A stretch of 64,000 bases of DNA, taken from Natronosalvus sp042663485 (GTDB lineage: Archaea > Halobacteriota > Halobacteria > Halobacteriales > Natrialbaceae). Below the pieces are notes generated by a model. The model was not told the origin of the DNA. It made no database searches and was given only the letters and a program-made list of their open reading frames with translations. Location of the stretch: assembly GCA_042663485.1 (NCBI GenBank), contig JBHTAF010000005.1; one strand, given 5' to 3'. Positions 41,219 through 49,391 of the stretch are shown one piece after another. The position numbers and the translations under genes were made by a program. The first letter of the stretch is position 1. The number at the start of each line of letters is the position of its first letter.

Positions 41219-43579
41219 TCAGTCCGATTCGAAGATGAGTTCGAAGAACTTTCGCTGGGCGGCGCGGAGGTGATTATTGAACGTCGGCTGTGAGACGCCG
41301 AGTGCGTCGCTGATCTCGCTGCCGGTGCTCTTTCGCGGCGACTCGAAGAACCCGCTCTCGTAGGCGGTCTGGAGCACCTCTCGCTGGCGGTCAGTCAGTA
41401 ACTCGTCCATGTCCGCCGCGAACCCGCTCGTCGTTCGGCGGTCCCGGTCTCGAGGCTGTTCGCGTCGTGCCAGCAATTCCAAGTGTTCGTACGTCGCCTG
41501 GATCGTGTCGATGAACAGTCGAACGTTCGCGCTCTCCGGGAGGGCGACGACGATGGTTCCGTGTCCACTTTCCGCCCAGAATCGTTGAGGGACAGCGCCG
41601 TGACCGAGGAGCGTTCCGAAGAAACTCGACTCGTCGACCGTACACTCAAAGAGGCACTCATCATCGTTTTCCGAGATGAGTCGCGTGTCGTCCACCGCGA
41701 ACGCTCGCTCCATGTGCTCGAGGACGGGTTCCGGCGGCGTCTCGTGGGTGGTGAAGAAGACGCGGTACCCACCGTCCGAGCGGGCGACCACGCTCTCGAG
41801 TTCGACGGCGCAATCGACCTCGGCAGTCACCGAAAGGAACGGGATGGAGTCGTCCCGAATCTCGAACTCGACCTCGACGAACTCGTCGCTCACGAGTGCT
41901 TTCTTGCTCTCGACGGCGTTGATCGCGTAGGCGATGGTCTCGCCGAGTTCCACGAGAACGGTACGCTCCAGATCCCCGAACGTCTCGAGCTGGTCCGAAT
42001 ACACCGTCAACACGCCGTAGCGCATCTCGCGGTACACGAGCGGGATCGCGATGCAGGCGCGATAGCCGCGCTTGAGCGCCTCGCGACGCCACCGGGGGAG
42101 TGGCGGCTCGCCGAGCAGGTCCTCGATAACCTGCGGTTCCTGCGTCTCGTTCGCCAGTTCCGTCGGTTCCCGTTCGCTCGAGTCGGGTTCCTCCGACTGG
42201 GCGATCGCATCGAGGTACCCATCGTTGGCGCCACCCCACTCCTGGGGAGCCACCGCGTCGTGTACCGCGTCGTACTCGCCGATCCAGGCGAAGGTGTACG
42301 GTCCGGCGGTCGTCAACTGGGTGCAGACGGCCTGTTCGATCGCCGTGCGCGAATCCGCCGCCACCAGCGCCTGGTCGATGTGACGGATGACGTCGTTGAC
42401 CTGGTTCAGTCGCGTGAGCCGCTCGTTCTGTTCGTGCAGGCGTTCGTCGCGTTCGATGAGCTGGCGTTCCCGTTCGGCTCGATCGAGCGAGGACTCGGTA
42501 TTCGTCGCCAGGAGGCGAGCCAGCGACGGTTCCGTGCTCGCGGCCAGTATCCGGGCGAGGGACAGTCGCTCGTCGTGTACGTCGTCGCTCGTCCTCGAGC
42601 CGATGACGAGTACGCCGTGTCTCCCGAGCGGGAGGATCGCGACGCCGTAGGTGTCGATGTCGGTGTCGGTGTCAGCCCCGGGGGCGACCGCTATCTCGTC
42701 GTGAACCGTCACTCGTTTCTCGGCGAACGCCTGCCACGCCAGTTCGGCCTGCGGATCGAACATCTGCTCCGCGTCGACGAGCTCCCCGGCCAGCGCCGTC
42801 TGTGCGCGTGGCCTGAGCGTTCCCGTTTCGTCGTCGTAGAGTGCGATCATCGTGATCGGGAGACCGAGCGCCGATTCGGCCGTCTCGACCACGGTATCAC
42901 AGACCTCTCGTACCGTCTCCGCCCCGAGCAACTCCCCGGTCGCCTCGACGAGCCCCTCGAGTTGCGCTTCGCGCCGGCGTCGCCGTTTCTCCTGTTCGAC
43001 CCGGTCGAGGGCCGCCTCGGCGGTTGCTGCGAGCAGCCCGGCGAGCTGGCGTTTGTCCGCGTCGAACACCCCGATTGCGTCGGAGACGGCGACCATAACG
43101 CCGTGAGACCCGAGCGGGAGCCAGATGCCGCTGGGAAACGCTCCTTCGAGACCCTCGTCGCGACCTGTCATGCCGTCGTCCATCACGATGGTCTCTCCCT
43201 CGACGAACGATCGCCACGCGACCGAGTCGTCTCCGGGACGTACGGGAGACAGGGATCCGAACCGGTTCTCGACGTACTCGGTCGTCGCGGTCGGCGAGAG
43301 TCCGGCTCCGTCCGCACTGGCGAAGTACACTCCGGCGCCGGGAATGCCGAGGACTTCGTTCGTGGTCTCGAGGATGAGGTCGCACACGTCCTCGGCGGTC
43401 TCGGCGTGGAGCAGTTCCCGGCTCGATTCGTGGAGCGCCGTCAGCGTCCGTTCGTGTTCCTCGCGTTCGAGGGTGAGCGCGAGGAGCCCCTCGTTCGTCT
43501 CCCTGAGTTCCGCTTGCAGCGCCTGGATCATGTCCCGGTCTGCGTCCGAGGGCTGTTCGTCACCGTCCTGGCCGCTCAT
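41219..43579 (-). CDS. Multi-GAF Bat-type transcriptional regulator, output of the stressosome-like operon
   Basis: 786 residues from the ATG at 43579. An N-terminal helix (about 17-50) contains ELRETNEGLLALTLERE. Three GAF-type regions follow (about 50-190, 205-355 and 395-545; for example GIWLPLGSHGVMVAVSD and GVAILPLGRHGVLVIGSRTS), then a Bat-type domain (570-720) and HTH_10 at the C-terminus (LTDRQREVLQTAYESGFFES, SDALGVSQPTFNNHLRAA). It should be a cytoplasmic DNA-binding regulator. Its start overlaps the stop of the kinase-phosphatase gene by 4 bp (ATGA), so it belongs to the rsb operon and is its likely transcriptional output. Confidence 0.85.
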   Translation of the reverse strand: MSGQDGDEQPSDADRDMIQALQAELRETNEGLLALTLEREEHERTLTALHESSRELLHAETAEDVCDLILETTNEVLGIPGAGVYFASADGAGLSPTATTEYVENRFGSLSPVRPGDDSVAWRSFVEGETIVMDDGMTGRDEGLEGAFPSGIWLPLGSHGVMVAVSDAIGVFDADKRQLAGLLAATAEAALDRVEQEKRRRRREAQLEGLVEATGELLGAETVREVCDTVVETAESALGLPITMIALYDDETGTLRPRAQTALAGELVDAEQMFDPQAELAWQAFAEKRVTVHDEIAVAPGADTDTDIDTYGVAILPLGRHGVLVIGSRTSDDVHDERLSLARILAASTEPSLARLLATNTESSLDRAERERQLIERDERLHEQNERLTRLNQVNDVIRHIDQALVAADSRTAIEQAVCTQLTTAGPYTFAWIGEYDAVHDAVAPQEWGGANDGYLDAIAQSEEPDSSEREPTELANETQEPQVIEDLLGEPPLPRWRREALKRGYRACIAIPLVYREMRYGVLTVYSDQLETFGDLERTVLVELGETIAYAINAVESKKALVSDEFVEVEFEIRDDSIPFLSVTAEVDCAVELESVVARSDGGYRVFFTTHETPPEPVLEHMERAFAVDDTRLISENDDECLFECTVDESSFFGTLLGHGAVPQRFWAESGHGTIVVALPESANVRLFIDTIQATYEHLELLARREQPRDRDRRTTSGFAADMDELLTDRQREVLQTAYESGFFESPRKSTGSEISDALGVSQPTFNNHLRAAQRKFFELIFESD

Positions 43580-44595
43580 CGCGACCCCCTCGTGACCACC
43601 AGCACGGTCGCGTCGTCGTTCTCGTCTGCCAACTCCGCCAGGAGTCGGTGGGCGAGCGTCGAACTCGGTTCGTCGACGAGGTGGACGAAGTCGTCCCACT
43701 TCCAGAGTGACCGTACGCCGTCAGAATACAGCGCCAGGGCGTACTCGGGGTCCCACTCGTTTTCCCTGATCAGCGGTTCCGGGGCGTCGTTCCCGAGCAC
43801 TCCTCGTCGAGTCACGAACTCGAGTGGCACCGGGGCATCGACCTTGTGAGAGATGTTGCCGACGCTGGCGTACGAAATCGTCTCTCTGGACCAGTCGAAA
43901 CGAGCGAGCGCCATGACGACACCGCGCGTCCTGGCACACACCCGTTCGACGCCCCGAAAGATGGCGGTGAGCGACTGGTCGAAGTGGCCCGTGACGTACC
44001 GTTTGGCCGCCGCCGCGGCGGTGTGAGCATCGCGTCCGTGCCCCAGTCCGTCGATCACGCCGACGAGGGCGCTGTCTCCCCACCGTTTGATGACGAACGC
44101 GTCGCCGTTCGGATCGCCGCGCGAACGGGGACGCGTCGCCGCTCCGAACGTGAGCGGAAACGGCTTCTGTGAACGCGATCGAGTCTGGAATTCGCGTTTG
44201 GCGACGATGTGTGTGCCGGCGTGTGAGTCGGGGCGAGGAACGACTTCGAATTCGTCCATGAGCCGATCGACCGCCCCGAGGCCGGACCCCAGGCTCCCCG
44301 CCGTCGAATAGCCGTCGGTGATCGCTCGATCGACGTCGCCGATTCCTGGCCCCGAGTCCTCGGCGTGAATCTCGATACCGCGATGGTCGTCCGACGACGT
44401 GGGTACGAGTGTGATCGTCCCTTCGCCGGCGTGTTTGACGATGTTCGAGGCCAGTTCGTGGATCACGAGGACGACCTCTTCGACGGTCGACTCGTCGAGT
44501 TCGAACGCTGCAAGGATCGGCTTCGCCCGGCGGCCAGCGCGGATGACGTCCGCCTGTTTGGAGATCGTGATCGACGTCTCGTCGTCACCCGTCAT
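43576..44595 (-). CDS. GHKL switch kinase fused to SpoIIE/PP2C phosphatase (RsbT-RsbX-like)
   Basis: 339 residues from the ATG at 44595. The N-terminal half (about 5-140) is an RsbW/RsbT-type ATPase with N-box ELASNIVKHA and G-boxes DSGPGIGDVD and GSLGSGLGAVDRL. The C-terminal half (about 160-339) is a SpoIIE/PP2C phosphatase with GVIDGLGHGRDAHT, ALYSDGV and the final ENDDATVLVV, so the metal-binding Asp residues are all present. In bacteria RsbX removes phosphates from RsbR and RsbS, resetting the stressosome. The fusion would join kinase-type binding and reset in one protein. It overlaps the rsbT-like gene by 11 bp. Confidence 0.88.
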   Translation of the reverse strand: MTGDDETSITISKQADVIRAGRRAKPILAAFELDESTVEEVVLVIHELASNIVKHAGEGTITLVPTSSDDHRGIEIHAEDSGPGIGDVDRAITDGYSTAGSLGSGLGAVDRLMDEFEVVPRPDSHAGTHIVAKREFQTRSRSQKPFPLTFGAATRPRSRGDPNGDAFVIKRWGDSALVGVIDGLGHGRDAHTAAAAAKRYVTGHFDQSLTAIFRGVERVCARTRGVVMALARFDWSRETISYASVGNISHKVDAPVPLEFVTRRGVLGNDAPEPLIRENEWDPEYALALYSDGVRSLWKWDDFVHLVDEPSSTLAHRLLAELADENDDATVLVVTRGSR

Positions 44596-45019
44596 TGGCG
44601 ACCACTCGTGGTACGTACTTGCGGATAGTGACGGTCGTCCCGGTCTCGGCACTCGTGTCGATCTCGAACTCGTCCATCATCTTCCGGGCGCCGGAGAGGC
44701 CGTGGCCCATTCCACTCGACGTCGAGTACCCCTCCTCGAGGGCGCGATCGATGTCCGGAATTCCTGGGCCATCGTCGTCGAAGACGATCTCGACGACGCG
44801 CCGACTCCCCTCCGAGCGGACGCGCCAGCGGATCGTCCCGACCTCGGCGTAGAGATAGATGTTCCGGGCGAGTTCGGAGACCGCAGTCACGATCCGGGTG
44901 GTGTCCGTTAGCCCGAAACCCAGGTTCGAGACGACCTCTCGAATCGTGGTCCGAGCGGTGACGATGTCCGATTCGGAGGCGATCTCGAGGACCCCTTCTT
45001 CGCTCACCATGTAACTCAC
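44585..45019 (-). CDS. RsbT-like switch protein kinase
   Basis: 144 residues from a GTG at 45019 that overlaps the rsbS-like stop (GTGA); ATG at 45010 is the alternative. The GHKL ATPase fold shows N-box ELARNIYLYA, G1 box DDDGPGIPDI and G2 box SSGMGHGLSGARKM. Close spacing behind an RsbS-like gene and the conserved sequence identify it as RsbT rather than a sigma-binding RsbW. In bacteria RsbT is held by the RsbR/RsbS complex, phosphorylates both under stress, then leaves to activate a partner. No sigma factor exists in archaea, so its freed partner must differ. Confidence 0.88.
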   Translation of the reverse strand: MSYMVSEEGVLEIASESDIVTARTTIREVVSNLGFGLTDTTRIVTAVSELARNIYLYAEVGTIRWRVRSEGSRRVVEIVFDDDGPGIPDIDRALEEGYSTSSGMGHGLSGARKMMDEFEIDTSAETGTTVTIRKYVPRVVANDG

Positions 45020-45390
45020 CCCGAATCTATCTCGAGGGCGTCTAGCGCTGCATCGATACTCCGGGCCGTCTGCACACCACCGAGGTCGAATCCGAGTTCG
45101 GTCACCGTGATGGCGATGGCGGGGCCGATGCCGACGAGAATCGGTCGAACGCCCATCAACTCGACCATCTTCGCCGTCTCGACGATTACCCGGGCGAAGA
45201 ACGAGTCGACCGTTTGCACGTCGGAGACGTCGAGTACGACTCCTTCGATGCGTTCGAGGTTCGTCTGGTTGATACGCTCGAGAATGCGCTCTTGGAGGTC
45301 GTCGATCGTACTATCTGATGGGTGTGGGGGGAGGGTCGCGATCAGCGTTCCTCGCACCTGAATAACGGTGACGCGATCTGTGTGGGTCAT
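45016..45390 (-). CDS. RsbS-like single-domain STAS protein
   Basis: 124 residues from the ATG at 45390; a codon at 45411 would overlap the rsbR-like gene. The STAS domain carries VVLDVSDVQTVDSFFARVIV, where the Ser after VD (Ser63 here) aligns with Bacillus RsbS Ser59, the RsbT phosphorylation site. The stretch GIGPAIAITVTELGFDLGGV also matches the RsbS family. It starts 1 bp after the rsbR-like stop. It should co-assemble with the RsbR-like protein and sequester the RsbT-like kinase. Confidence 0.9.
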   Translation of the reverse strand: MTHTDRVTVIQVRGTLIATLPPHPSDSTIDDLQERILERINQTNLERIEGVVLDVSDVQTVDSFFARVIVETAKMVELMGVRPILVGIGPAIAITVTELGFDLGGVQTARSIDAALDALEIDSG

Positions 45391-45391
45391 G

Positions 45392-46201
45392 TTACTGGGA
45401 TTGGGACGCATTCGTCACGATGTCGATGTTCTGGGTGAGGTGCAAACCGAGTTCCAGCCCCTCGCTCAACGTGGACCTGGTTCGGATGTCGTCCATCGTG
45501 ATCCCGAGCTGGACCAGCGTCTGGGCGATGTCGGGATTGATTCCGGTGATGATGACCTCGCTGCCCAGTAGCGACACGGCATTCACCGTATCGGTGAGGT
45601 GCTGTGCCGTCGCCGTGTCCACGTTCGGAACGCCGGTGATGTCGATCAGCGCGATCTCCGCTCCGTTCTCCGTCAGTTCGGTGAGCAACTCCTCGGTGAG
45701 CCGCTGTGCACGAACCGTATCCAGCGTTCCGACCACCGTCGCGAGGGTGATGCAATCCCAGATTTCGACGATCGGCGTCGACTGTTCGAGAATCGCCTCG
45801 GCCTGTTCGGCCGTCTTTCGCTCGAGTCGTTTGCGTTCGGAGATGTCGGTGACGTACGCGATGAACTCGCCGTCGTCAATGGTTCCGGAGACGAGAACGT
45901 CCACCGTTTCCCCGTCGTTCGCGATCAGTTGCGTCTCGAATGCGTCCACGTGACCCGTTCTCTTGAGCTGTTCTTCGAGTCGCTCACTGTCCTGGGGATC
46001 CGCGTATTCGATGGACGAGATCTCTGAGCGTAACTGTTCGACCGAATCGAAAGAGAGCATTCTGGCAAGTTGCTGATTGGCGTACTGATTCTCCGAGTCG
46101 ACCTGGGACGCTTCGAGATCCAGATCGTCGACGGGAACCCGAAAGATGCCGATAGGAGCATTTTCGATTAATTTCTCGTAGGGGGGATCACTCGGTGACA
46201 T
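45392..46201 (-). CDS. RsbR-like PAS-STAS stressosome sensor
   Basis: 269 residues. An N-terminal PAS domain (about 8-125, ending GEFIAYVTDISERKRLERKT) replaces the globin-like sensor of Bacillus RsbR. A helical linker (125-140) leads to a STAS domain (about 142-255) with IDITGVPNVDTATAQHL and GINPDIAQTLVQLGI. Thr196 and Thr228 align with the phosphorylated Thr171 and Thr205 of Bacillus RsbRA, so both switch sites are kept. It is the first gene of the operon. CGTTAATA about 32 bp upstream is a likely TATA box. The PAS ligand is unknown. Confidence 0.9.
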   Translation of the reverse strand: MSPSDPPYEKLIENAPIGIFRVPVDDLDLEASQVDSENQYANQQLARMLSFDSVEQLRSEISSIEYADPQDSERLEEQLKRTGHVDAFETQLIANDGETVDVLVSGTIDDGEFIAYVTDISERKRLERKTAEQAEAILEQSTPIVEIWDCITLATVVGTLDTVRAQRLTEELLTELTENGAEIALIDITGVPNVDTATAQHLTDTVNAVSLLGSEVIITGINPDIAQTLVQLGITMDDIRTRSTLSEGLELGLHLTQNIDIVTNASQSQ

Positions 46202-46232
46202 CCGTAATCCGGTAAAAGTACAAAATCTGGCC

Positions 46233-46238
46233 TATTAA
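46233..46238 (-). promoter_or_regulatory. TATA-like box for the stressosome-like operon
   Basis: TTAATA on the minus strand lies 32-37 bp before the RsbR-like ATG, giving a transcript with a very short leader. It appears to be the only promoter-like sequence before the five genes, which are joined by overlaps or 1-bp gaps. Confidence 0.45.
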
Positions 46239-46509
46239 CGTTTAGGACGATTTAGGTGTTATATTTCCGTCACTACTACTGGCTGCCGATGGACGTCTTC
46301 CTCGAGGAGCTAGTTTCAGGCTCAAACGGCTCGTAGACCGTTCGATGGGGAATCCGTGTCTCTGGCAGGAGAACGACGAAATCCGACCAACTCTCACATT
46401 CGGTGATGGTCCGATTTTGAAGAGTATTTTGGTGGCTTGCCAATAGACCGCTCGCGCCAACGAGTAGGTGCGCGCTCTCGAGACGTTCCCTCTCGAGCTA
46501 GCTGAAAGC

Positions 46510-46572
46510 GCGAATCGTGAGACGCCACCAGCGGGTCGCTAGACACCAACCGCGAATCACCAGACGCTACCC
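46510..46572. repeat. Three imperfect 21-bp tandem repeats
   Basis: Units at 46510-46530, 46531-46551 and 46552-46572 follow the pattern GCGaaTCgn-nAGACgCcAcC. The length is a multiple of three and keeps the minus frame open, giving a degenerate seven-residue repeat if translated. They could be binding sites for a regulator, or a decayed coding repeat. Confidence 0.65.
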
Positions 46573-46717
46573 GCACCTTCCGTGGCGTAATCGAACCTCA
46601 CCGGACCTGTCGTCCGAGAACGCAGGCCACCAATCTCCGGAGCGGGCCGAAAACTCGAGTACAGTGTCCGCTTGAGGGATAACTGCATTTAACCCACTGG
46701 AAAGCAGACCCGATGGT

Positions 46718-48292
46718 ATGGGAGCCGAGGAACTCGCGTCGCGTCTCGAGGAGGTGCTCGCCGTCGATGCCGAGCCGTTTCGCGACCGCGCGATCCAGGA
46801 AGCCGACGTCATCGTCGAGGGAATCGAGTCGGGCGCGTTCGACAACCCGCAGGCGATCGTCGGCTTCGAGTACGAATTTTACGCCATCGACGCCGAAACG
46901 GCCGCGCTCAAGCGCGTTCCTCGACGGCTCCTCGAGTTGATGGGCTTCGAGAAGGAACTCGGCCTCCACAACGCGGAGATGACGACGAGTCCGCAACCAC
47001 TCAACGCCGACGGGCTTCGCGCCCAGGAGTCGGAGATTCTCGCCCGCCTGCGCGCGGCCGAGAACGTCGCGAACGCGGAGGGGATGCGCCTGGTCAGCGA
47101 TGGACTCTGGACCCTTCCGCCCGCGGGCGAATCCGCCTACGAGTACCTGACGGACACGGTCGAACGGACGCTCGAGGTTGGTGATTCATCGGCCGACAAT
47201 GAGAGAGCGGGCACCAACTCGCGCACCGTCACGCTCGCAACGAACATGAGCGACGCCGCGCGCTACCACGCGATGGCCAACACCGACCGTGCCGAGGCCG
47301 CCGGGATGGTCCTCGACTGCCCGAACGTCTCGCTCGCCGCCGAGACGGTGATGCCCGAGAGCCTCATCACCTCGATCCAGCCCCACTACCAGGTCCCCCA
47401 CGCCCCCGACCTGCCGACGTACTTCAACTACGCCGTCAGAATCGCCGGTCCACTGCTCGCACTGGGAGTCAACTCGCCGTTCCTTCCCGCCGACCTCTAC
47501 GATGACGGGGCGGCCGCCGAGGACGTCCTTCGCGACGCCTGGATGGAACACCGGATCAGCATCTTCGAGACCGTCCTGAACGATCCCTCGGCCGGGGCCG
47601 GCAAAGTTCGCTTCCCGCACGACCTCGAGAGCGTCGAGGAAGCCGTCGAGCGAATCGCCACCGACGACACCCTCGTCCCGATGCCGGTCGGCGACGGCGA
47701 CCGGTTCGACGACCAGTTCGCTCACTTCAGGCGCAAGCACGGGACCTACTGGCGGTGGGTGCGTCCGGTCTTCGACGGCTCGAGTCGGTCGGCGGCGAAC
47801 GCCCGCATCGAGTTCCGCCCGATTCCGGCCCAGCCGACCGTCCGAGACTCCGTCGCCTTCCTCGCGGCGTACGCGGGTCTCCTGGAGAGTCTCACTCACC
47901 TCGAGCACCCCGTTCGCGAACTCGACTGGGAGATCGCCCGCGAGAACTTCTACGCCGCGATGCGCGACGGGCTGGCAGCCGATCTCGAGTGGATCACGAA
48001 CGACGGACAGACGACGAGCGACACGGAAGCCGTCTACGCAGACCTCTTCGCACACGCCGAAGACGGCCTCTCGAGTCGCGGTCTGACCGACGAAGAGGTC
48101 GCGGCCTACCTCCACCCACTTCGCCGTCGCGTCCGCCAGGGACTGACCCCCGCCCGCTGGAAACACGAACTGGTGGCCGACGAGGTCGCCACGGGGGAAT
48201 CGCTCGCGGGCGCCCTCGAGGTGATGCAACGTCGGTACGTCGAGCAACAGGCCGAGACGCTGTTCGAGGGGAGTTTCGCGGACTGGACGTGA
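46718..48292 (+). CDS. GCS2-superfamily ligase-like protein (second glutamate--cysteine ligase homologue)
   Basis: 524 residues. The segment AIVGFEYEFYAID recalls the EExE metal site of GCS2 ligases, with GFEYEF as variant, and ELGLHNAEMTTSPQPL and ARIEFRPIPAQPTVRDSVAF fit the active-site layout. It is about 160 residues longer than the gshA product at 23697, with a distinct C-terminal region. The family ligates Glu to amino compounds, and here the acceptor may not be Cys. It is transcribed alone, 103 bp before cofD on the same strand. Confidence 0.7.
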   Translation: MGAEELASRLEEVLAVDAEPFRDRAIQEADVIVEGIESGAFDNPQAIVGFEYEFYAIDAETAALKRVPRRLLELMGFEKELGLHNAEMTTSPQPLNADGLRAQESEILARLRAAENVANAEGMRLVSDGLWTLPPAGESAYEYLTDTVERTLEVGDSSADNERAGTNSRTVTLATNMSDAARYHAMANTDRAEAAGMVLDCPNVSLAAETVMPESLITSIQPHYQVPHAPDLPTYFNYAVRIAGPLLALGVNSPFLPADLYDDGAAAEDVLRDAWMEHRISIFETVLNDPSAGAGKVRFPHDLESVEEAVERIATDDTLVPMPVGDGDRFDDQFAHFRRKHGTYWRWVRPVFDGSSRSAANARIEFRPIPAQPTVRDSVAFLAAYAGLLESLTHLEHPVRELDWEIARENFYAAMRDGLAADLEWITNDGQTTSDTEAVYADLFAHAEDGLSSRGLTDEEVAAYLHPLRRRVRQGLTPARWKHELVADEVATGESLAGALEVMQRRYVEQQAETLFEGSFADWT

Positions 48293-48395
48293 CCCAAGCC
48301 GGAGTAAGGCGGGAAGTCACGCTCGAGTCGACCGGGCAGTCGATGAACGCTATCTGGCCGCAACTGCTTAAGCCCCGCAGCGGAAACTGACGCGT

Positions 48396-49388
48396 ATGGT
48401 TACGTTCCTCTCCGGGGGTACCGGCACGCCGAAGCTGTTAGACGGGGCCGGAGCAGCGTTCTCGCCGGACGAGATTACCGTCGTCGCCAACACCGGCGAC
48501 GACATCGAACTCGGCAGTCTCTTCGTCTCTCCCGACGTCGACACGCTTCTCTTTCAGGGCGGCGGCGTCCTCGACCGCGAACGCTGGTGGGGGATCAGGG
48601 GTGACACGCACCGCACGCACTCGGCGCTCTCCGACATCGCCGCGGCGGCCGACCTCCCCGACGGCCCGCAGTACCTCGAGGCCTCGAGACAGACCGAGGG
48701 GCGCGACATCGCCCGCTGGCGTCGGTTCTCGGGCATCGCGGAGTTCATGACGATCGGCGACCGCGACCGAGCGGTTCACCTCACGCGGACCAGCCTCCTC
48801 GACCAGGGGCACACGCTCTCGGAGGCCACGAAGGTCCTCGCCGACGGATTCGGGCTGACGATCGACGTCCTGCCGATGAGCGACGACGCCGTCGCGAGCC
48901 TGATCCACACCGAGGACGGCCTGATGCACTTCCAGGAGTACTGGATCGCCCACCGCGGGGAACCGACGATCACGAACGTCGAGTTCCGCGGTTCGTCAAA
49001 CGCCGAACCGGCGCCGGGAGTGCTCGAGGCGCTCTCAGACGTCGTCGTGATCGGGCCGTCGAATCCGGTGACGAGCATCGGGCCGATGCTCGCGCTGCCA
49101 GGCGTCGCGAGGGCGCTGATGGAGACGACGGTCGTCGCCGTCTCGCCGTTCCTAGGTGACGAGGCCTTTTCCGGACCGGCGGCCGACCTGATGGAGGCCG
49201 TCGGTGCGACGCCGAACACGGCCGGCCTGGCGACAGCGTACCCCTTCGCCGATGCGTTCGTCATCGACAGCGACGACCCGACCGAGTTCGACCGGCCGAC
49301 GATCCAGACCGACATCCGGATCGACTCGCCGGAGGACGCCGGTCGCGTGATTCAGGCCATCAACGAGGCGCTCTCGATCGTCGCCTGA
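48396..49388 (+). CDS. cofD: 2-phospho-L-lactate transferase
   Basis: 330 residues. The start MVTFLSGGTGTPKLLDGAGA is the CofD phosphate-binding loop; VVANTGDDIELGSLFVSPDV and VVIGPSNPVTSIGPMLALPG are further family signatures. CofD transfers a lactyl-phosphate (or related) group to the deazaflavin Fo, giving coenzyme F420-0. TTAAGC lies about 30 bp before the ATG. The dihydrouridine-synthase-like gene follows after 3 bp. Confidence 0.96.
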   Translation: MVTFLSGGTGTPKLLDGAGAAFSPDEITVVANTGDDIELGSLFVSPDVDTLLFQGGGVLDRERWWGIRGDTHRTHSALSDIAAAADLPDGPQYLEASRQTEGRDIARWRRFSGIAEFMTIGDRDRAVHLTRTSLLDQGHTLSEATKVLADGFGLTIDVLPMSDDAVASLIHTEDGLMHFQEYWIAHRGEPTITNVEFRGSSNAEPAPGVLEALSDVVVIGPSNPVTSIGPMLALPGVARALMETTVVAVSPFLGDEAFSGPAADLMEAVGATPNTAGLATAYPFADAFVIDSDDPTEFDRPTIQTDIRIDSPEDAGRVIQAINEALSIVA

Positions 49389-49391
49389 CCG

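Larger units (their letters stand above)
46202..46717. other. 516-bp divergent region with a three-copy 21-bp repeat
   Basis: It separates the stressosome-like operon (minus) from the GCS2-like gene (plus). The first 50 bp hold the operon promoter and the last 40 bp contain TTTAACC before the GCS2-like gene. In the middle is a 21-bp tandem repeat. A 60-codon minus frame (46394-46576) spans the repeat but has no recognisable features. Confidence 0.5.

Noticed and set aside
46394..46576. 60-codon minus-strand frame over the 21-bp repeats
   Set aside because: Composition is Arg/Ser-rich, unlike haloarchaeal proteins, and there is no start signal. Kept only as a possible relic.
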